Source of the DNA: M0027 sp021713415
GTDB taxonomy: Bacteria; Pseudomonadota; Gammaproteobacteria; Francisellales; Francisellaceae
Length of the DNA: 64,000 nt
Direction of reading: 5' to 3'
Assembly (NCBI GenBank): GCA_021713415.1
Contig: JAKJJQ010000005.1
Location: forward strand, 33,354-97,353
Below, in pieces: positions 45,991 to 55,736 of this stretch; position 1 is the stretch's first letter, and each line of letters opens with the position of its first letter. The notes below the pieces were generated by a model, which was not told the DNA's origin, made no database searches, and was given only the letters and a program-made list of their open reading frames with translations. Position numbers and translations under genes: made by a program.

Positions 45991-48015
45991 ATGAGTATAA
46001 TTAATGTGTCAGCTGAACAATGGAAAGCAATTAATATCCTATTAAAAGATAAGCCCGAAGGTACCAAATTAAAACATCGATATAGTCGGTATGTTCATAG
46101 AATAGGTAGGGTAAAACAGCCACAAGAATATCAATATCAAGATGAAGATGGGCAAACTAAAAAAATAACTTTTGATCATTCATTTATTGTAGCTGGTGGT
46201 CAAATATGGGCATTACCCAATCATCAAGAGAAAGCAAAAGCATTCATTGGAAAAGGGCAGTATGGAAAAGTTGTTATTCGAGAAAATGAACAACAAGAGC
46301 AGTCATTACATAAAATTGAGTATAAGTCTAGTAAAAGAAAATCTAATGAAGAAATACAAAGATCGAAAAGAGAACAGCAAATAGCGTTTGATGTGGGCTT
46401 AGCTTATACAACAGTTTCAAAGCAGTATGTTGGTGAAGTAGGTAAGGGTAAAGGCGATTCTATTATGGTAATGCCATATGAAAATAACCCTAAAGATTTG
46501 AAAAAAAAATATCAAAAGCAAAATATTCCAATTACAACATCGATTAAAGCATTTGAGCAATTACAAAAACTTCATAGAGGAGAATTATCAAAGACAGGCA
46601 CTAAATATTTACATCGGGATTTAAAATTAGCTAATATTACTGAAGATGATAATGGTAAGGTAGCTTTGATAGATTATGGGTTTGCCGTATCACAAGATAA
46701 TGTTGATAAAGAGTATTGTGGCTCGCCATTAATGATGGCACCTGAAGTGTTACAAACAGATGGACCTGATTACTCAGCTTCAACAGATTTATACGCTTTA
46801 GTTAAATCGCTTTTATTACATGAAATTGAGTTAAAGTTTCCTTATGAGGATGCAAAAATAAAAAATATTAGGCCAGATTTAGCTACGATTTTCAGGCTTC
46901 CTCATATAAATAAAGAAATATGTCAATTTTTACAAGCTCAGCATACAGTATATCAGTCAAATCCTAGCTTTTATTTATCAAATCAAGTTTTATTAGATGT
47001 CATAATAAAACCAAAAGATGAACGCCCTACAGCTGAACAAGTGATCGAAGCTTTAGTGCAACAACAAGAAAAAATAGCTGAAATTGAAAGACAAAGGCAA
47101 ATACAAATAGAACAACAAGAGAAATCCCTAAAAGAGCAAAGACAAGTAATGGAAAAGTTAAAATTTCTGCAAGATATGATACATAAAAAACCAACATTAT
47201 TGCATCCAGGAAGGATTTATTTACAAAATCGTTTATTAAGAAATCCAGGTATGGGGCCAATGCTCATGATGCAAATGGGGTTAACAAAAACTTTAGCAAA
47301 TTTACCCCAAGAAGTTACTCATGATGAAGCTAGTTTAACGGACTCTGAAAATGTAAGTTTTCATAGTTTAGAAGCATCAAAAGAATTAGAATTGCAAGAT
47401 AAAACTGAGCAATTAGAAACAGTCGATCAATTCAGTAAAGGTGCTTTATTAGAAGAAGAGAAAGTAGAAAGTGATGTAGTAAAAAATGAAATAGCAGAGT
47501 GTACTCAATTAGAGCTAAGAGATAGCCAACCAAATGATATACTAGAAAAAGATCATCAAACCACTCGAGTACTGGGTAATACATCGATCCCAAATTTGAT
47601 TGATAACAGCTTTTTCTTTATTGAAGGCGTTAAAAGTAAATCTGAAGTTCGTAATGATTTGAATATTCAATTGGTTGAAAAAGTGCTTAATACCACTCAA
47701 AATAAGGCAAAAGGATATGTTGGCTACGGAGGCAAAACTGTTAATTTTAATGGCACAAGTTATTATTATGTACCAAGTCATGTTGCAGAAGTAGTTGATA
47801 AGTTAACCGCTGAAAATTTTAAAGAATCTATAGATGATTTTATTCAAATCTTCGCTGATGAACTTAATAAAGCTAAAGATACAAGTGTTGGCTGGACAAG
47901 TTATTTTATGGGTGGTAGAGATCCAGATATAGAAGCACTTTATAGTAAACCGCATCAAGTCTTAAATGGTTTTAAGAAAGAAATATCAGTTAATGAAAGT
48001 ACTTTATGTGTGTAG
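45991..48015 (+). CDS. Eukaryotic-like Ser/Thr protein kinase, putative effector
   Basis: 674 residues from ATG 45991; AAGGA upstream rules out the TTG at 45982. The kinase domain spans about 80-350. It has the glycine loop GKGQYGKV (87-94), a candidate ATP lysine at Lys108, the catalytic loop HRDLKLAN with Asp210 and Asn215, DYG (228-230, for DFG) and MAPE (249-252). A coiled coil, Gln/Glu-rich, covers about 360-400. The region to the end is unrecognised. No signal peptide or membrane segment is present, unlike PknB-type kinases, so a type IV-delivered kinase is the likely reading. Confidence 0.8.
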   Translation: MSIINVSAEQWKAINILLKDKPEGTKLKHRYSRYVHRIGRVKQPQEYQYQDEDGQTKKITFDHSFIVAGGQIWALPNHQEKAKAFIGKGQYGKVVIRENEQQEQSLHKIEYKSSKRKSNEEIQRSKREQQIAFDVGLAYTTVSKQYVGEVGKGKGDSIMVMPYENNPKDLKKKYQKQNIPITTSIKAFEQLQKLHRGELSKTGTKYLHRDLKLANITEDDNGKVALIDYGFAVSQDNVDKEYCGSPLMMAPEVLQTDGPDYSASTDLYALVKSLLLHEIELKFPYEDAKIKNIRPDLATIFRLPHINKEICQFLQAQHTVYQSNPSFYLSNQVLLDVIIKPKDERPTAEQVIEALVQQQEKIAEIERQRQIQIEQQEKSLKEQRQVMEKLKFLQDMIHKKPTLLHPGRIYLQNRLLRNPGMGPMLMMQMGLTKTLANLPQEVTHDEASLTDSENVSFHSLEASKELELQDKTEQLETVDQFSKGALLEEEKVESDVVKNEIAECTQLELRDSQPNDILEKDHQTTRVLGNTSIPNLIDNSFFFIEGVKSKSEVRNDLNIQLVEKVLNTTQNKAKGYVGYGGKTVNFNGTSYYYVPSHVAEVVDKLTAENFKESIDDFIQIFADELNKAKDTSVGWTSYFMGGRDPDIEALYSKPHQVLNGFKKEISVNESTLCV

Positions 48016-48073
48016 AATATTTGAAAAAATGCTAATTATGTACTTTGATATACTTATGGAGGGTTAAATTTAA

Positions 48074-48088
48074 TATGCGCTTTAGATG
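48074..48088 (+). CDS. Possible 4-codon leader ORF overlapping the CorC-like gene start
   Basis: GGAGGG (48058-48063) is 10 bases from an ATG that opens the tetrapeptide ORF MRFR. Its TGA overlaps the next ATG in the arrangement ATGA. The larger gene has no nearer ribosome site, so translation coupling through this mini-ORF is plausible. Confidence 0.35.
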
Positions 48089-49342
48089 ACGATTGATATT
48101 ATTATATTAGCTTTTATTTTTTTATTAATTATTTGCTATGGTTTTTTTTCAGGTTCTGAGACATCATTGATGTCTTTAAATCAATATCGAGCCCGCCATT
48201 TAGCAAAAAATAAACATAAAGGTGCTAAAAGAGCGATAAAGCTTTTAAAGCGTCCAGATAGAGTTTTAGGTATTATTTTATTAGGTAATACTTTTGTTAA
48301 TATTCTAGCAGCGGCATTAGCTACTGTATTAGCTGAGCGTTGGTTTGGGCAAATAGGTATTTTAATTTCTACCGTTTTTTTAACATTAGTGATTTTAATT
48401 TTTGCAGAAATTATGCCTAAAACATTAGCTGCTATTTATCCAGAACGTTTTGCATTTCCAGCATCTCTAGTTTTAAAAATTTTATTAAAGCTTTTATATC
48501 CGATAGTTTGGTTAGCTAATTTTTCATCTAATTCACTTTTAAAGCTCTTTGGTATTCATATACCAAAAACAAATGTAATTGATCGACTCACCAAAGATGA
48601 ACTTTACTCAGTTATTGCTGAAGCAAATGTAATATTAACGCGAAAATATAGAAATATGCTTTTGGGTATTTTAGAGCTTGAAACGATGACTGTATCGGAT
48701 GTAATGCTACCAAGAAAAAAGATTGAGGCGATTGATTTAAACCAGTCGGTTGATAATCTTATCAAGGATATATTTAGTTGTTCACATAAAAAAGTAATTA
48801 CCTATCGACATAATATTGATAATATTATTGGCATTTTAAATATCTATCATTTTTTAATGCAATATAGTCATAAACACGGTATTACTAAAGCTGATATTTT
48901 AAAATTAATTAAAGAGCCATATTATATTCCAAAAACAACATCATTACAGACTCAGCTTTTAAACTTTCAAAGTAAAGGCGAGCGTTTTGGTATTATTGTT
49001 GATGAGTATGGTGCAATTGAGGGTATTGTAACCGTTGAAGATATTATTGAGGAAATTGTCGGTGAATTTGCCGATACATTTGAGCCGTCTGAGTTTATTA
49101 CTAAACTATCTGATCAATCCTATCTAGTAGCAGGTAGTATAACAATTCGAGAGTTAAATCGTCATTTAAATTTAAAGTTGTTAACTAAAGGCCCAAATAC
49201 ATTATCAGGTTTAATTACAGAACACCTAGAAGCAATTCCATCAGCACCTTGCTGTATTAAAGTTCAAGGGCATATGATTGAGGTGACTAAAGTAAGTCAT
49301 AATATTATTGAGAAGGCTAGAATTTATCCTTTACAATCTTGA
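48086..49342 (+). CDS. CNNM/CorC-type membrane protein with CBS domains (HlyC/CorC family)
   Basis: 418 residues. An N-terminal CNNM (DUF21) membrane domain covers about 1-180, with FFSGSETSLMSLNQYRARHLA and IILLGNTFVNILAAALATVLAERWFG. Two CBS domains (about 200-320) include the start TVSDVMLPRKKIEAID and the end GIIVDEYGAIEGIVTVEDIIEEIVGEF. A C-terminal CorC/HlyC domain (about 335-410) follows. Family members affect magnesium/cobalt efflux or resistance. The ATG overlaps a tiny upstream ORF. The 3' end overlaps the end of glk by 12 bases on the opposite strand. Confidence 0.92.
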   Translation: MTIDIIILAFIFLLIICYGFFSGSETSLMSLNQYRARHLAKNKHKGAKRAIKLLKRPDRVLGIILLGNTFVNILAAALATVLAERWFGQIGILISTVFLTLVILIFAEIMPKTLAAIYPERFAFPASLVLKILLKLLYPIVWLANFSSNSLLKLFGIHIPKTNVIDRLTKDELYSVIAEANVILTRKYRNMLLGILELETMTVSDVMLPRKKIEAIDLNQSVDNLIKDIFSCSHKKVITYRHNIDNIIGILNIYHFLMQYSHKHGITKADILKLIKEPYYIPKTTSLQTQLLNFQSKGERFGIIVDEYGAIEGIVTVEDIIEEIVGEFADTFEPSEFITKLSDQSYLVAGSITIRELNRHLNLKLLTKGPNTLSGLITEHLEAIPSAPCCIKVQGHMIEVTKVSHNIIEKARIYPLQS

Positions 49343-50353
49343 AGCATAAATTGTTGCACCTTGAATACCTACATCGGTGTTGAGTACTACATGCACAGGA
49401 ATTGATTTAACTAGTTTGTTCATTCTGCCTTTATCACAAAATGCATTGATAAAACGGCCATCAGATAATTGTGATAATAGTTTTGGAGCCATACCACCAA
49501 CAATATATAAGCCTTTTTTAGGTAAAGTAGTTAATGCAAGATTACCTGCCGATGCACCATATATTTTAACGAAGATATCAACAGCTCGTAGTGCCATTGG
49601 ATCGCCATGAATATGAGCAAAATTAGCAATTTCAGCAGCAGGGTTATCAGATAAGTAAAGACTACGCTTTAATTCTGGATTTTCTTTTTGGTTATATAGT
49701 GGATTATCTGTTACATAGCGATAAATATTAACTAAGCCTGGGCCTGAAACAAATCGTTCGACGGATACACGATGTAACTTTTTACGCATATATTGTAAAA
49801 GTGCTACTTGTTCATCATCAACGGGCGCAAAGTCAGCATGCCCGCCTTCTGTGGGTTGAACTCTTGGTTTCTTGTCATCTTGATAAAGAAATGTAACACC
49901 AAGGCCTGTGCCAGCGCCAATGACAGCCACTAAATTATCATTATTTATTTTACCTTCTTGTAAGGTACATAAATCTTTAGATTCTAATGTTTCAATACCA
50001 TAGCCGATGGCTTCAAAGTCATTGATTAATTTAACACGCTCAGTTTTTAATGTTTCTTTAAGTTCTTCTTCTTTGACAAGCCAAGGTAGGTTTGTAAACT
50101 GGACCGAGCCATCAACAATAGGGCCTGCAACAGCAAAAGTTGCAGAAAATATTGAATTATCTTTTAATTTGGCATCTTTTAAAAATAGTTTAATTACATC
50201 AGTTAAGCTTTTATAATTAGCGCTATGATAAGTATGTGTAAATAATATATTTAATTGATTCATAAATGATGCTTTTGAGCGAGAGCTTTTTTTGAATTCA
50301 GCAAGCATTAAACGTGTATTTGTTCCACCTATATCACCAGATAAGATAATCAT
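49331..50353 (-). CDS. glk: Glucokinase (Glk family)
   Basis: ATP-dependent phosphorylation of glucose. 340 residues from ATG 50353; AAGGAGAA lies 8 bases upstream, so the in-frame ATG 41 codons earlier, inside purH, is rejected. SGDIGGTNTRLML is the phosphate-1 motif, then FAVAGPIVDG, TNLPW, LINDFEAIGYG and VIGAGTGLG. EGGHADFAP and GGMAPKLL are also present. It starts 13 bases after purH. Glucose phosphorylation fits the complete lower glycolysis present here. Confidence 0.94.
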   Translation of the reverse strand: MIILSGDIGGTNTRLMLAEFKKSSRSKASFMNQLNILFTHTYHSANYKSLTDVIKLFLKDAKLKDNSIFSATFAVAGPIVDGSVQFTNLPWLVKEEELKETLKTERVKLINDFEAIGYGIETLESKDLCTLQEGKINNDNLVAVIGAGTGLGVTFLYQDDKKPRVQPTEGGHADFAPVDDEQVALLQYMRKKLHRVSVERFVSGPGLVNIYRYVTDNPLYNQKENPELKRSLYLSDNPAAEIANFAHIHGDPMALRAVDIFVKIYGASAGNLALTTLPKKGLYIVGGMAPKLLSQLSDGRFINAFCDKGRMNKLVKSIPVHVVLNTDVGIQGATIYASRL

Positions 50354-50366
50354 ATAAACTTCTCCT

Positions 50367-51938
50367 TTAATGTTTAAAGTGGCGCATTGAGGTAAATACC
50401 ATAGCAATATTATGTTCATTAGCAGCGTCGATAATTTCTTGATCGCGAATTGAGCCACCAGGTTGGATAATAGCATTTATACCGGCTTCAGCTGCTTGAT
50501 CAACACCATCTCGAAATGGGAAAAAGGCATCAGATGCCATAACGGCATTTTCTAATAAAAGATTAGCTTGTTGTGCTTTTTCAATAGCAATTTTTGAACT
50601 AAATACACGTGACATTTGACCTGCACCAATCCCGAGCGTCTGATTGTTTTTAGCATAGACAATTGCATTTGATTTTACATGCTTGACTACTTTCCATGCA
50701 AATAATAAATCATTCATTTGTGTATCTGTTGGTGATTGATTGGTAACTATTTTTAATTCACTTTCATTAAATAATTGTTGATCTTTATCCTGAATTAATA
50801 GTCCACCTTGAATTTTTTTAAAATCAAATGCATTTTTGTTATTTTTATTTGGATAACCACAAGCCAATAAGCGCACATTCTTTTTGCTACTTATAATTGT
50901 TACTGCTTCAGGTTCAACCTCTGGTGCAATAATTACTTCAACAAACTGGTTATCTATAATTTGTTTAGCTGTTTTTGCATCTAATCTTTGATTGAATGCG
51001 ATAATACCACCAAATGCTGATGTAGAGTCGCAAGCAAATGCCTTTAAATAGGCATCATAGATTGAATCAGCTTCAGCAACACCACAGGGGTTCGCATGTT
51101 TAACGATGACACAGGCACTTTTTTCAAATTCATTGACGCAAGATAGTGCAGCATCAGTATCGGCAATGTTATTATAAGATAATGCCTTACCATTTAGCTG
51201 TGTTGCTTTACATAAAGAGGGTTCAATAAATTCATTTTCTGCATATAGTGCAGCATTTTGATGTGGATTTTCACCATAGCGCATATCAGAATGTTTTTGA
51301 TAATTTAAATTTAAAGTACGTGGGAATTGCTTGTTAACTTCTTTTGACTCATTGGGTAAGCTACCTAAATAGTTAGCAATAGCACTATCATATGCTGCAG
51401 TATGTTCGAATGTTTCACGACAAAGTATAAAGCGTGTGTTTGCATCGAGCTTACCATTTTGATTTATTAACATTTGAGTGATTTCATCATAACGATTTGG
51501 ATTACAAATAACAGTGACATCTTGATGATTCTTAGCTGCCGCTCTAAGCATTGTAGGGCCACCAATATCAATATTTTCAATTGCCAGGTCAAAAGTTACA
51601 TCGTTACGCTTAATCGTTTCTTTAAATGGATAAAGGTTAACAACAACTAGATCAATTGGCGGTATATCATATTCATTCATTGTTTGATCATCAACACCTC
51701 TACGTGCAAGAATACCACCATGAACTTTAGGGTGTAGCGTTTTTACTCTGCCAGAGAACATCTCAGGAAAGCCAGTGTACTCTGAAATTTCAATCATTGG
51801 TACTTGATGTTGTTCAAGTAGTTTGGCAGTACCACCAGTGGAGATAATCTCTACATTAAGATCAACCAGGGTTTTGGCGAATTCAACAATATTTGTTTTA
51901 TCAGAGACACTTAGTAATGCGCGTTTAATTGGTTTCAT
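50367..51938 (-). CDS. purH: Bifunctional AICAR transformylase/IMP cyclohydrolase
   Basis: Last two steps of IMP synthesis. 523 residues, full length. The IMP cyclohydrolase part opens with RALLSVSDKTNIVEFAK, STGGTAKLL and GRVKTLHPKVHGGIL. The transformylase part has RYGENPHQNAALY, VKHANPCGVA and DAFFPFRDGVDQAAEAGINAIIQPGGSIRDQEII. Its ATG overlaps the dusB stop (ATGA). In many gammaproteobacteria fis follows dusB; here purH does so directly. Confidence 0.98.
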   Translation of the reverse strand: MKPIKRALLSVSDKTNIVEFAKTLVDLNVEIISTGGTAKLLEQHQVPMIEISEYTGFPEMFSGRVKTLHPKVHGGILARRGVDDQTMNEYDIPPIDLVVVNLYPFKETIKRNDVTFDLAIENIDIGGPTMLRAAAKNHQDVTVICNPNRYDEITQMLINQNGKLDANTRFILCRETFEHTAAYDSAIANYLGSLPNESKEVNKQFPRTLNLNYQKHSDMRYGENPHQNAALYAENEFIEPSLCKATQLNGKALSYNNIADTDAALSCVNEFEKSACVIVKHANPCGVAEADSIYDAYLKAFACDSTSAFGGIIAFNQRLDAKTAKQIIDNQFVEVIIAPEVEPEAVTIISSKKNVRLLACGYPNKNNKNAFDFKKIQGGLLIQDKDQQLFNESELKIVTNQSPTDTQMNDLLFAWKVVKHVKSNAIVYAKNNQTLGIGAGQMSRVFSSKIAIEKAQQANLLLENAVMASDAFFPFRDGVDQAAEAGINAIIQPGGSIRDQEIIDAANEHNIAMVFTSMRHFKH

Positions 51939-52942
51939 AAAGGGACCTTATGTTGATTGAGGTTGTTTAAATCGTTAAAAAATGATGCTAATGCATTAAA
52001 TTGATGTTCAGTAGTTTCCAGGCGGTTAAATTGACGTTTAAATGCTTTGGCTTGTTGTTGATAGTCATTGATTGTATCTAAGTACCAACCAATATGTTTT
52101 CTAGCAATGCGGATGCCCATATAATCACCGTAGAACTGATGTAGATTATTTAAATGTTGTTTCATTAGTTGATATTTTTCATTATTTGCGGGTTCAGCTA
52201 AATACGCTCCAGTATCAAGATAGTGTTGTATTTGTTTAAAAATCCAAGGCCTGCCTTGTGCAGCACGGCCGATCATAATACCATCAGCTTTCGTATACTC
52301 AAGTACATATTTAGCTTTTTCTTCACTATCAATATCACCATTGGCAATGACTGGAATTGAAATGGATTGCTTGATTAATGAAATCGTATCGTATTCAGCA
52401 AAACCCGTATATTTTTGACAACGAGTACGTCCGTGTATGCTTAATAATTGAATACCTGCATCTTCTGCAATTTTGGCTATTGTTAATGCATTTTTATTGT
52501 CACGACTCCAGCCTGTGCGTATTTTAAGTGTTACAGGTATATCGACACTTTTTACAACCGTAGTTAAAATATCAGCAACTAATTTTTCATTTTGCATCAA
52601 AGCAGAGCCAGCAAGTTTATTACATACTTTTTTAGCAGGGCAGCCCATATTAATATCGATAATCTGAGCACCTTCTTTGATATTTAACAATGCTGCTTCT
52701 TTTAACATTTGAGGATCACCACCAGCAATCTGTACAATAATAGGTTCTGGTTCGCCATCATGAGTAATACGATTTTGTGTTTTTTTAGTTTTATAGAGAT
52801 GGCCTTGTGACCAGACCATTTCAGAAGGTGTTAAACCTGCGCCATATTGACGACAAAGCACTCTAAATGGTTGATCAGTTACACCTGCCATTGGTGCTAA
52901 AATTAAGCGGTTAGGTGTCGTATACGGTCCGATTTGAATCAT
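51935..52942 (-). CDS. dusB: tRNA-dihydrouridine synthase B
   Basis: Flavin-dependent reduction of uridine in tRNA. 335 residues from ATG 52942, which gives the family N-terminus IQIGPYTTPNRLILAPMAGVTDQPFR; an ATG 11 codons earlier would lie inside prmA. DINMGCPAKKVCNKLAGSALM contains the active-site cysteine. LKIRTGW, GRTRCQKYTG and ANGDIDS follow, then MIGRAAQGRPWIF with the FMN phosphate-binding part. It starts 2 bases after the prmA stop and overlaps purH by four bases. Confidence 0.96.
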   Translation of the reverse strand: MIQIGPYTTPNRLILAPMAGVTDQPFRVLCRQYGAGLTPSEMVWSQGHLYKTKKTQNRITHDGEPEPIIVQIAGGDPQMLKEAALLNIKEGAQIIDINMGCPAKKVCNKLAGSALMQNEKLVADILTTVVKSVDIPVTLKIRTGWSRDNKNALTIAKIAEDAGIQLLSIHGRTRCQKYTGFAEYDTISLIKQSISIPVIANGDIDSEEKAKYVLEYTKADGIMIGRAAQGRPWIFKQIQHYLDTGAYLAEPANNEKYQLMKQHLNNLHQFYGDYMGIRIARKHIGWYLDTINDYQQQAKAFKRQFNRLETTEHQFNALASFFNDLNNLNQHKVPL

Positions 52943-52944
52943 AG

Positions 52945-53829
52945 CTAGATTCGTCTGCCAGATAAAAGTACCCATTCTTCTTTAGTTTCAATTGGTTCAA
53001 AACTAAAGTATGGTTGGTAGGCTTCGATTACTAATTGGGCTTGTTCTTCTAAGATACCAGATAAAGCTATTTTACCTTGGGGGTTGACAAGCTTAGCTAT
53101 ACTAGATGCTAATTGAATTAATGGGTTAGCAAGAATATTAGCAATTAGAATATCACAGGTGACATCACTTGTTATTTTATCAGCCATTAAAAAATTAAAT
53201 TGATTTTGATTAATCTCATTTCTTTGTGCATTATCATTCGAAGCTGTAATAGCTTGAGGATCAATATCAATACCAATTGCTTTTTTTGAGCCTAGCTTGA
53301 TTGCGGCAATGGCTAAAATACCGGAACCACACCCATAATCAATAACTGTTTCATTGCCTGTAATAGTTTTATCTAGCCAGCGTAGACAAAGCTCTGTTGT
53401 TGGGTGACTGCCTGTGCCAAAAGCTAATCCTGGATCTAAAATGATATTAACTGCGTTAGGATTTGGAATTTCATGCCAGCTTGGGCATATCCATAATCGT
53501 TCACCCAATTGAATTGGTTTAAAATGTTCCATCCAGCTACGCTCCCAATCTTCATCAGGGTAGGCTTTTGTAGTATAAACTGGTAATTGACTAATAGAGA
53601 GTATTTCAGGAAGCTGGTTTAGTATTAAAGCTAAGTCAAACTCTTCGGTAAAAAGTGCAGTCAATTGTAGTTGATTCCAAAGTGGTGTTTCATCAACACC
53701 AGGTTCAAAAATTGGGTTATCTTCGGCATCTTTTAATGTAATAGAGCAAGCGCCTAATGTTAGAAGGGCATCTTCATACGCTTCAACATTATCACGTGTA
53801 AGGGTAAATGTAATTTCTTTCCAAAGCAT
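52945..53829 (-). CDS. prmA: Ribosomal protein L11 methyltransferase
   Basis: S-adenosylmethionine-dependent trimethylation of ribosomal protein L11. 294 residues. The N-terminal substrate domain includes ERSWMEHFKPIQLGERLWICPSW. The methyltransferase domain has DPGLAFGTGSHPTTELCL, the SAM motif VIDYGCGSGILAIAA, IDIDPQAITAS, and the catalytic-loop equivalent DILIANILANPL. It heads the minus-strand run prmA-dusB-purH-glk, all with gaps of 13 bases or less. Confidence 0.97.
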   Translation of the reverse strand: MLWKEITFTLTRDNVEAYEDALLTLGACSITLKDAEDNPIFEPGVDETPLWNQLQLTALFTEEFDLALILNQLPEILSISQLPVYTTKAYPDEDWERSWMEHFKPIQLGERLWICPSWHEIPNPNAVNIILDPGLAFGTGSHPTTELCLRWLDKTITGNETVIDYGCGSGILAIAAIKLGSKKAIGIDIDPQAITASNDNAQRNEINQNQFNFLMADKITSDVTCDILIANILANPLIQLASSIAKLVNPQGKIALSGILEEQAQLVIEAYQPYFSFEPIETKEEWVLLSGRRI

Positions 53830-53875
53830 AGTAATCTCAACTAAAACCTTTTAGGTTTATATTAGAGTTGAGATT

Positions 53876-55219
53876 TTACAGTTTCTTTAGTAGAGATTCA
53901 AGATAATGGATGTTTGGTGCTTTTTCATTGAATGTTTTATCATCAAGAATGATTTGATGTAATGGGGTATTGGTTTTAATACCATCGATGATCATTTCAT
54001 TTAATGCTGATTTCATTCTACGAATCGCTGCCTCTCTATTACGTCCATGAACAATCACTTTTGCAATCATTGAATCATAATAAGGTGGGACCGTATAATG
54101 TGAATAAATATGGGAATCCACACGGACGCCTGGCCCACCAGGAGCGTGATAAATATTAATTGTACCTGGAGATGGCAGCATTTTAATCGGATCTTCAGCA
54201 TTAATCCGACATTCAATCGCATGACCTGTGATATGAATATCATCTTGTTTAAGTAAAAAGGTTTCACCTGAAGCGATACGTAGTTGCTCTCTAACAATAT
54301 CAACACCAGTAATTGCTTCAGTGACAGGATGTTCAACCTGAACACGTGTATTCATTTCAATAAAGTAGAAATGACCATCTTCATAAAGAAATTCAAATGT
54401 ACCGGCACCTCGATATTTCATCAATTTACAGGCTTTGATACAAACTTTACCAATCTCTTTACGCTCTTTTTCACTTAAACCAGGCGCAGGTGCTTCTTCT
54501 ATGACTTTTTGATGGCGTCTTTGCATTGAGCAGTCACGTTCACATAAGTGAATGGCTTTACCTTTACCATCACCTAAGACTTGGATTTCAATATGTCTTG
54601 GGTTTTCAAGAAACTTTTCCATATAAACCATGTCGTTATTAAAAGCACTTTTTGCTTCAGCTTTAGTCATGGTTATGGCATTAATCAATTCATCTTTATT
54701 TCTGACAACACGCATGCCACGGCCACCACCACCACCGGCAGCTTTAATAATAACTGGGTAGCCAATTTTATTACCTAAAGCGAGGTTGGTTTTATCATTT
54801 TTACCTAGTGGGCCGTCAGAACCCGGTACACAAGGTACTTTTGCTTCTTTCATTGCTTTAATGGCTTCAACTTTATCACCCATTTGACGGATTGTTTTAC
54901 CTCGAGGGCCAATAAAGATAAAACCACTTTTTTCAACTTGGTCAGCAAAGTCAGCATTTTCTGATAAAAAGCCATAACCTGGATGAATTGCATCACAGTC
55001 AGTTAGTTCAGCAGCAGCAATAATAGCTGGGATATTTAAATAACTATCAACGGACTTAGCAGGTCCAATACAGACGGTTTCATCAGCAAGTTTCACATGC
55101 ATTAAGTCACGGTCTGCAGTTGAGTGTACAGCAACGACTTTAATGCCCAATTCATGACATGCTCTTAAAATACGAAGTGCAATTTCGCCTCGATTAGCGA
55201 TGAGAACTTTTTTAATCAC
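53876..55219 (-). CDS. accC: Biotin carboxylase subunit of acetyl-CoA carboxylase
   Basis: ATP-grasp enzyme that carboxylates biotin on AccB. 447 residues, full length. KVLIANRGEIALRILRACHELGI at the N-terminus, HPGYGFLSENADFA, the glycine-rich lid AAGGGGGRGMR, then EMNTRVQVEHPVTE and GHAIECRINAEDP. GGPGVRVDSH and YYDSMIAKVI are near the end. It follows accB by 16 bases with a strong ribosome site. Product malonyl-CoA feeds fatty-acid synthesis. Confidence 0.98.
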   Translation of the reverse strand: MIKKVLIANRGEIALRILRACHELGIKVVAVHSTADRDLMHVKLADETVCIGPAKSVDSYLNIPAIIAAAELTDCDAIHPGYGFLSENADFADQVEKSGFIFIGPRGKTIRQMGDKVEAIKAMKEAKVPCVPGSDGPLGKNDKTNLALGNKIGYPVIIKAAGGGGGRGMRVVRNKDELINAITMTKAEAKSAFNNDMVYMEKFLENPRHIEIQVLGDGKGKAIHLCERDCSMQRRHQKVIEEAPAPGLSEKERKEIGKVCIKACKLMKYRGAGTFEFLYEDGHFYFIEMNTRVQVEHPVTEAITGVDIVREQLRIASGETFLLKQDDIHITGHAIECRINAEDPIKMLPSPGTINIYHAPGGPGVRVDSHIYSHYTVPPYYDSMIAKVIVHGRNREAAIRRMKSALNEMIIDGIKTNTPLHQIILDDKTFNEKAPNIHYLESLLKKL

Positions 55220-55235
55220 TTATCTGTTCTCCTTT

Positions 55236-55712
55236 TTAACCAATAATAAATAATGGTTGATCGTATTCAACAGGGCTACCGTCTTCAACAAGGATTTTTT
55301 TAACTTCACCACTTGTTTCTGACTCAATTTGGTTCATGATTTTCATTGCTTCAATAATACACAAGGTATCGCCTGGGTTAACCTTTTTGCCTTCAGAGAC
55401 AAACATATCAGAACCTGGAGCAGGTGAGCGGTAGAATGTACCTACCATTGGTGAGCGAACAATTTCACCACCACTTAAATCAGACTCTGGTTCCTTTTGA
55501 GTTTTAGGCATTGAATCACTTGGGATATTAGGTGCAGGTTGAGCTTGTGGAGCAGCTACTTGTTGAACAGGCATCGGCGCCTGAGCAACTTGAACCACTT
55601 GGTTAGCTGTTTTTGCAATTCGAATGACGTTCTCACCTTCACCAATTTCAAGTTCAGAGATTTGACTGTCATCAACAAGTTTAATCAGTTTTTCAATTTT
55701 TTTTATATCCAT
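55236..55712 (-). CDS. accB: Biotin carboxyl carrier protein of acetyl-CoA carboxylase
   Basis: 158 residues. The N-terminal part is followed by a flexible Pro/Ala/Gln linker (about 40-75) and the biotinyl domain (about 82-158). The attachment lysine is Lys124 in CIIEAMKIMN. APGSDMFVSEGKKVNPGD is the thumb region. Standard length and arrangement, forming an aroQ-accB-accC run as in many bacteria. Confidence 0.97.
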   Translation of the reverse strand: MDIKKIEKLIKLVDDSQISELEIGEGENVIRIAKTANQVVQVAQAPMPVQQVAAPQAQPAPNIPSDSMPKTQKEPESDLSGGEIVRSPMVGTFYRSPAPGSDMFVSEGKKVNPGDTLCIIEAMKIMNQIESETSGEVKKILVEDGSPVEYDQPLFIIG

Positions 55713-55736
55713 TACTCTAACTCACTTAATTTGTTT

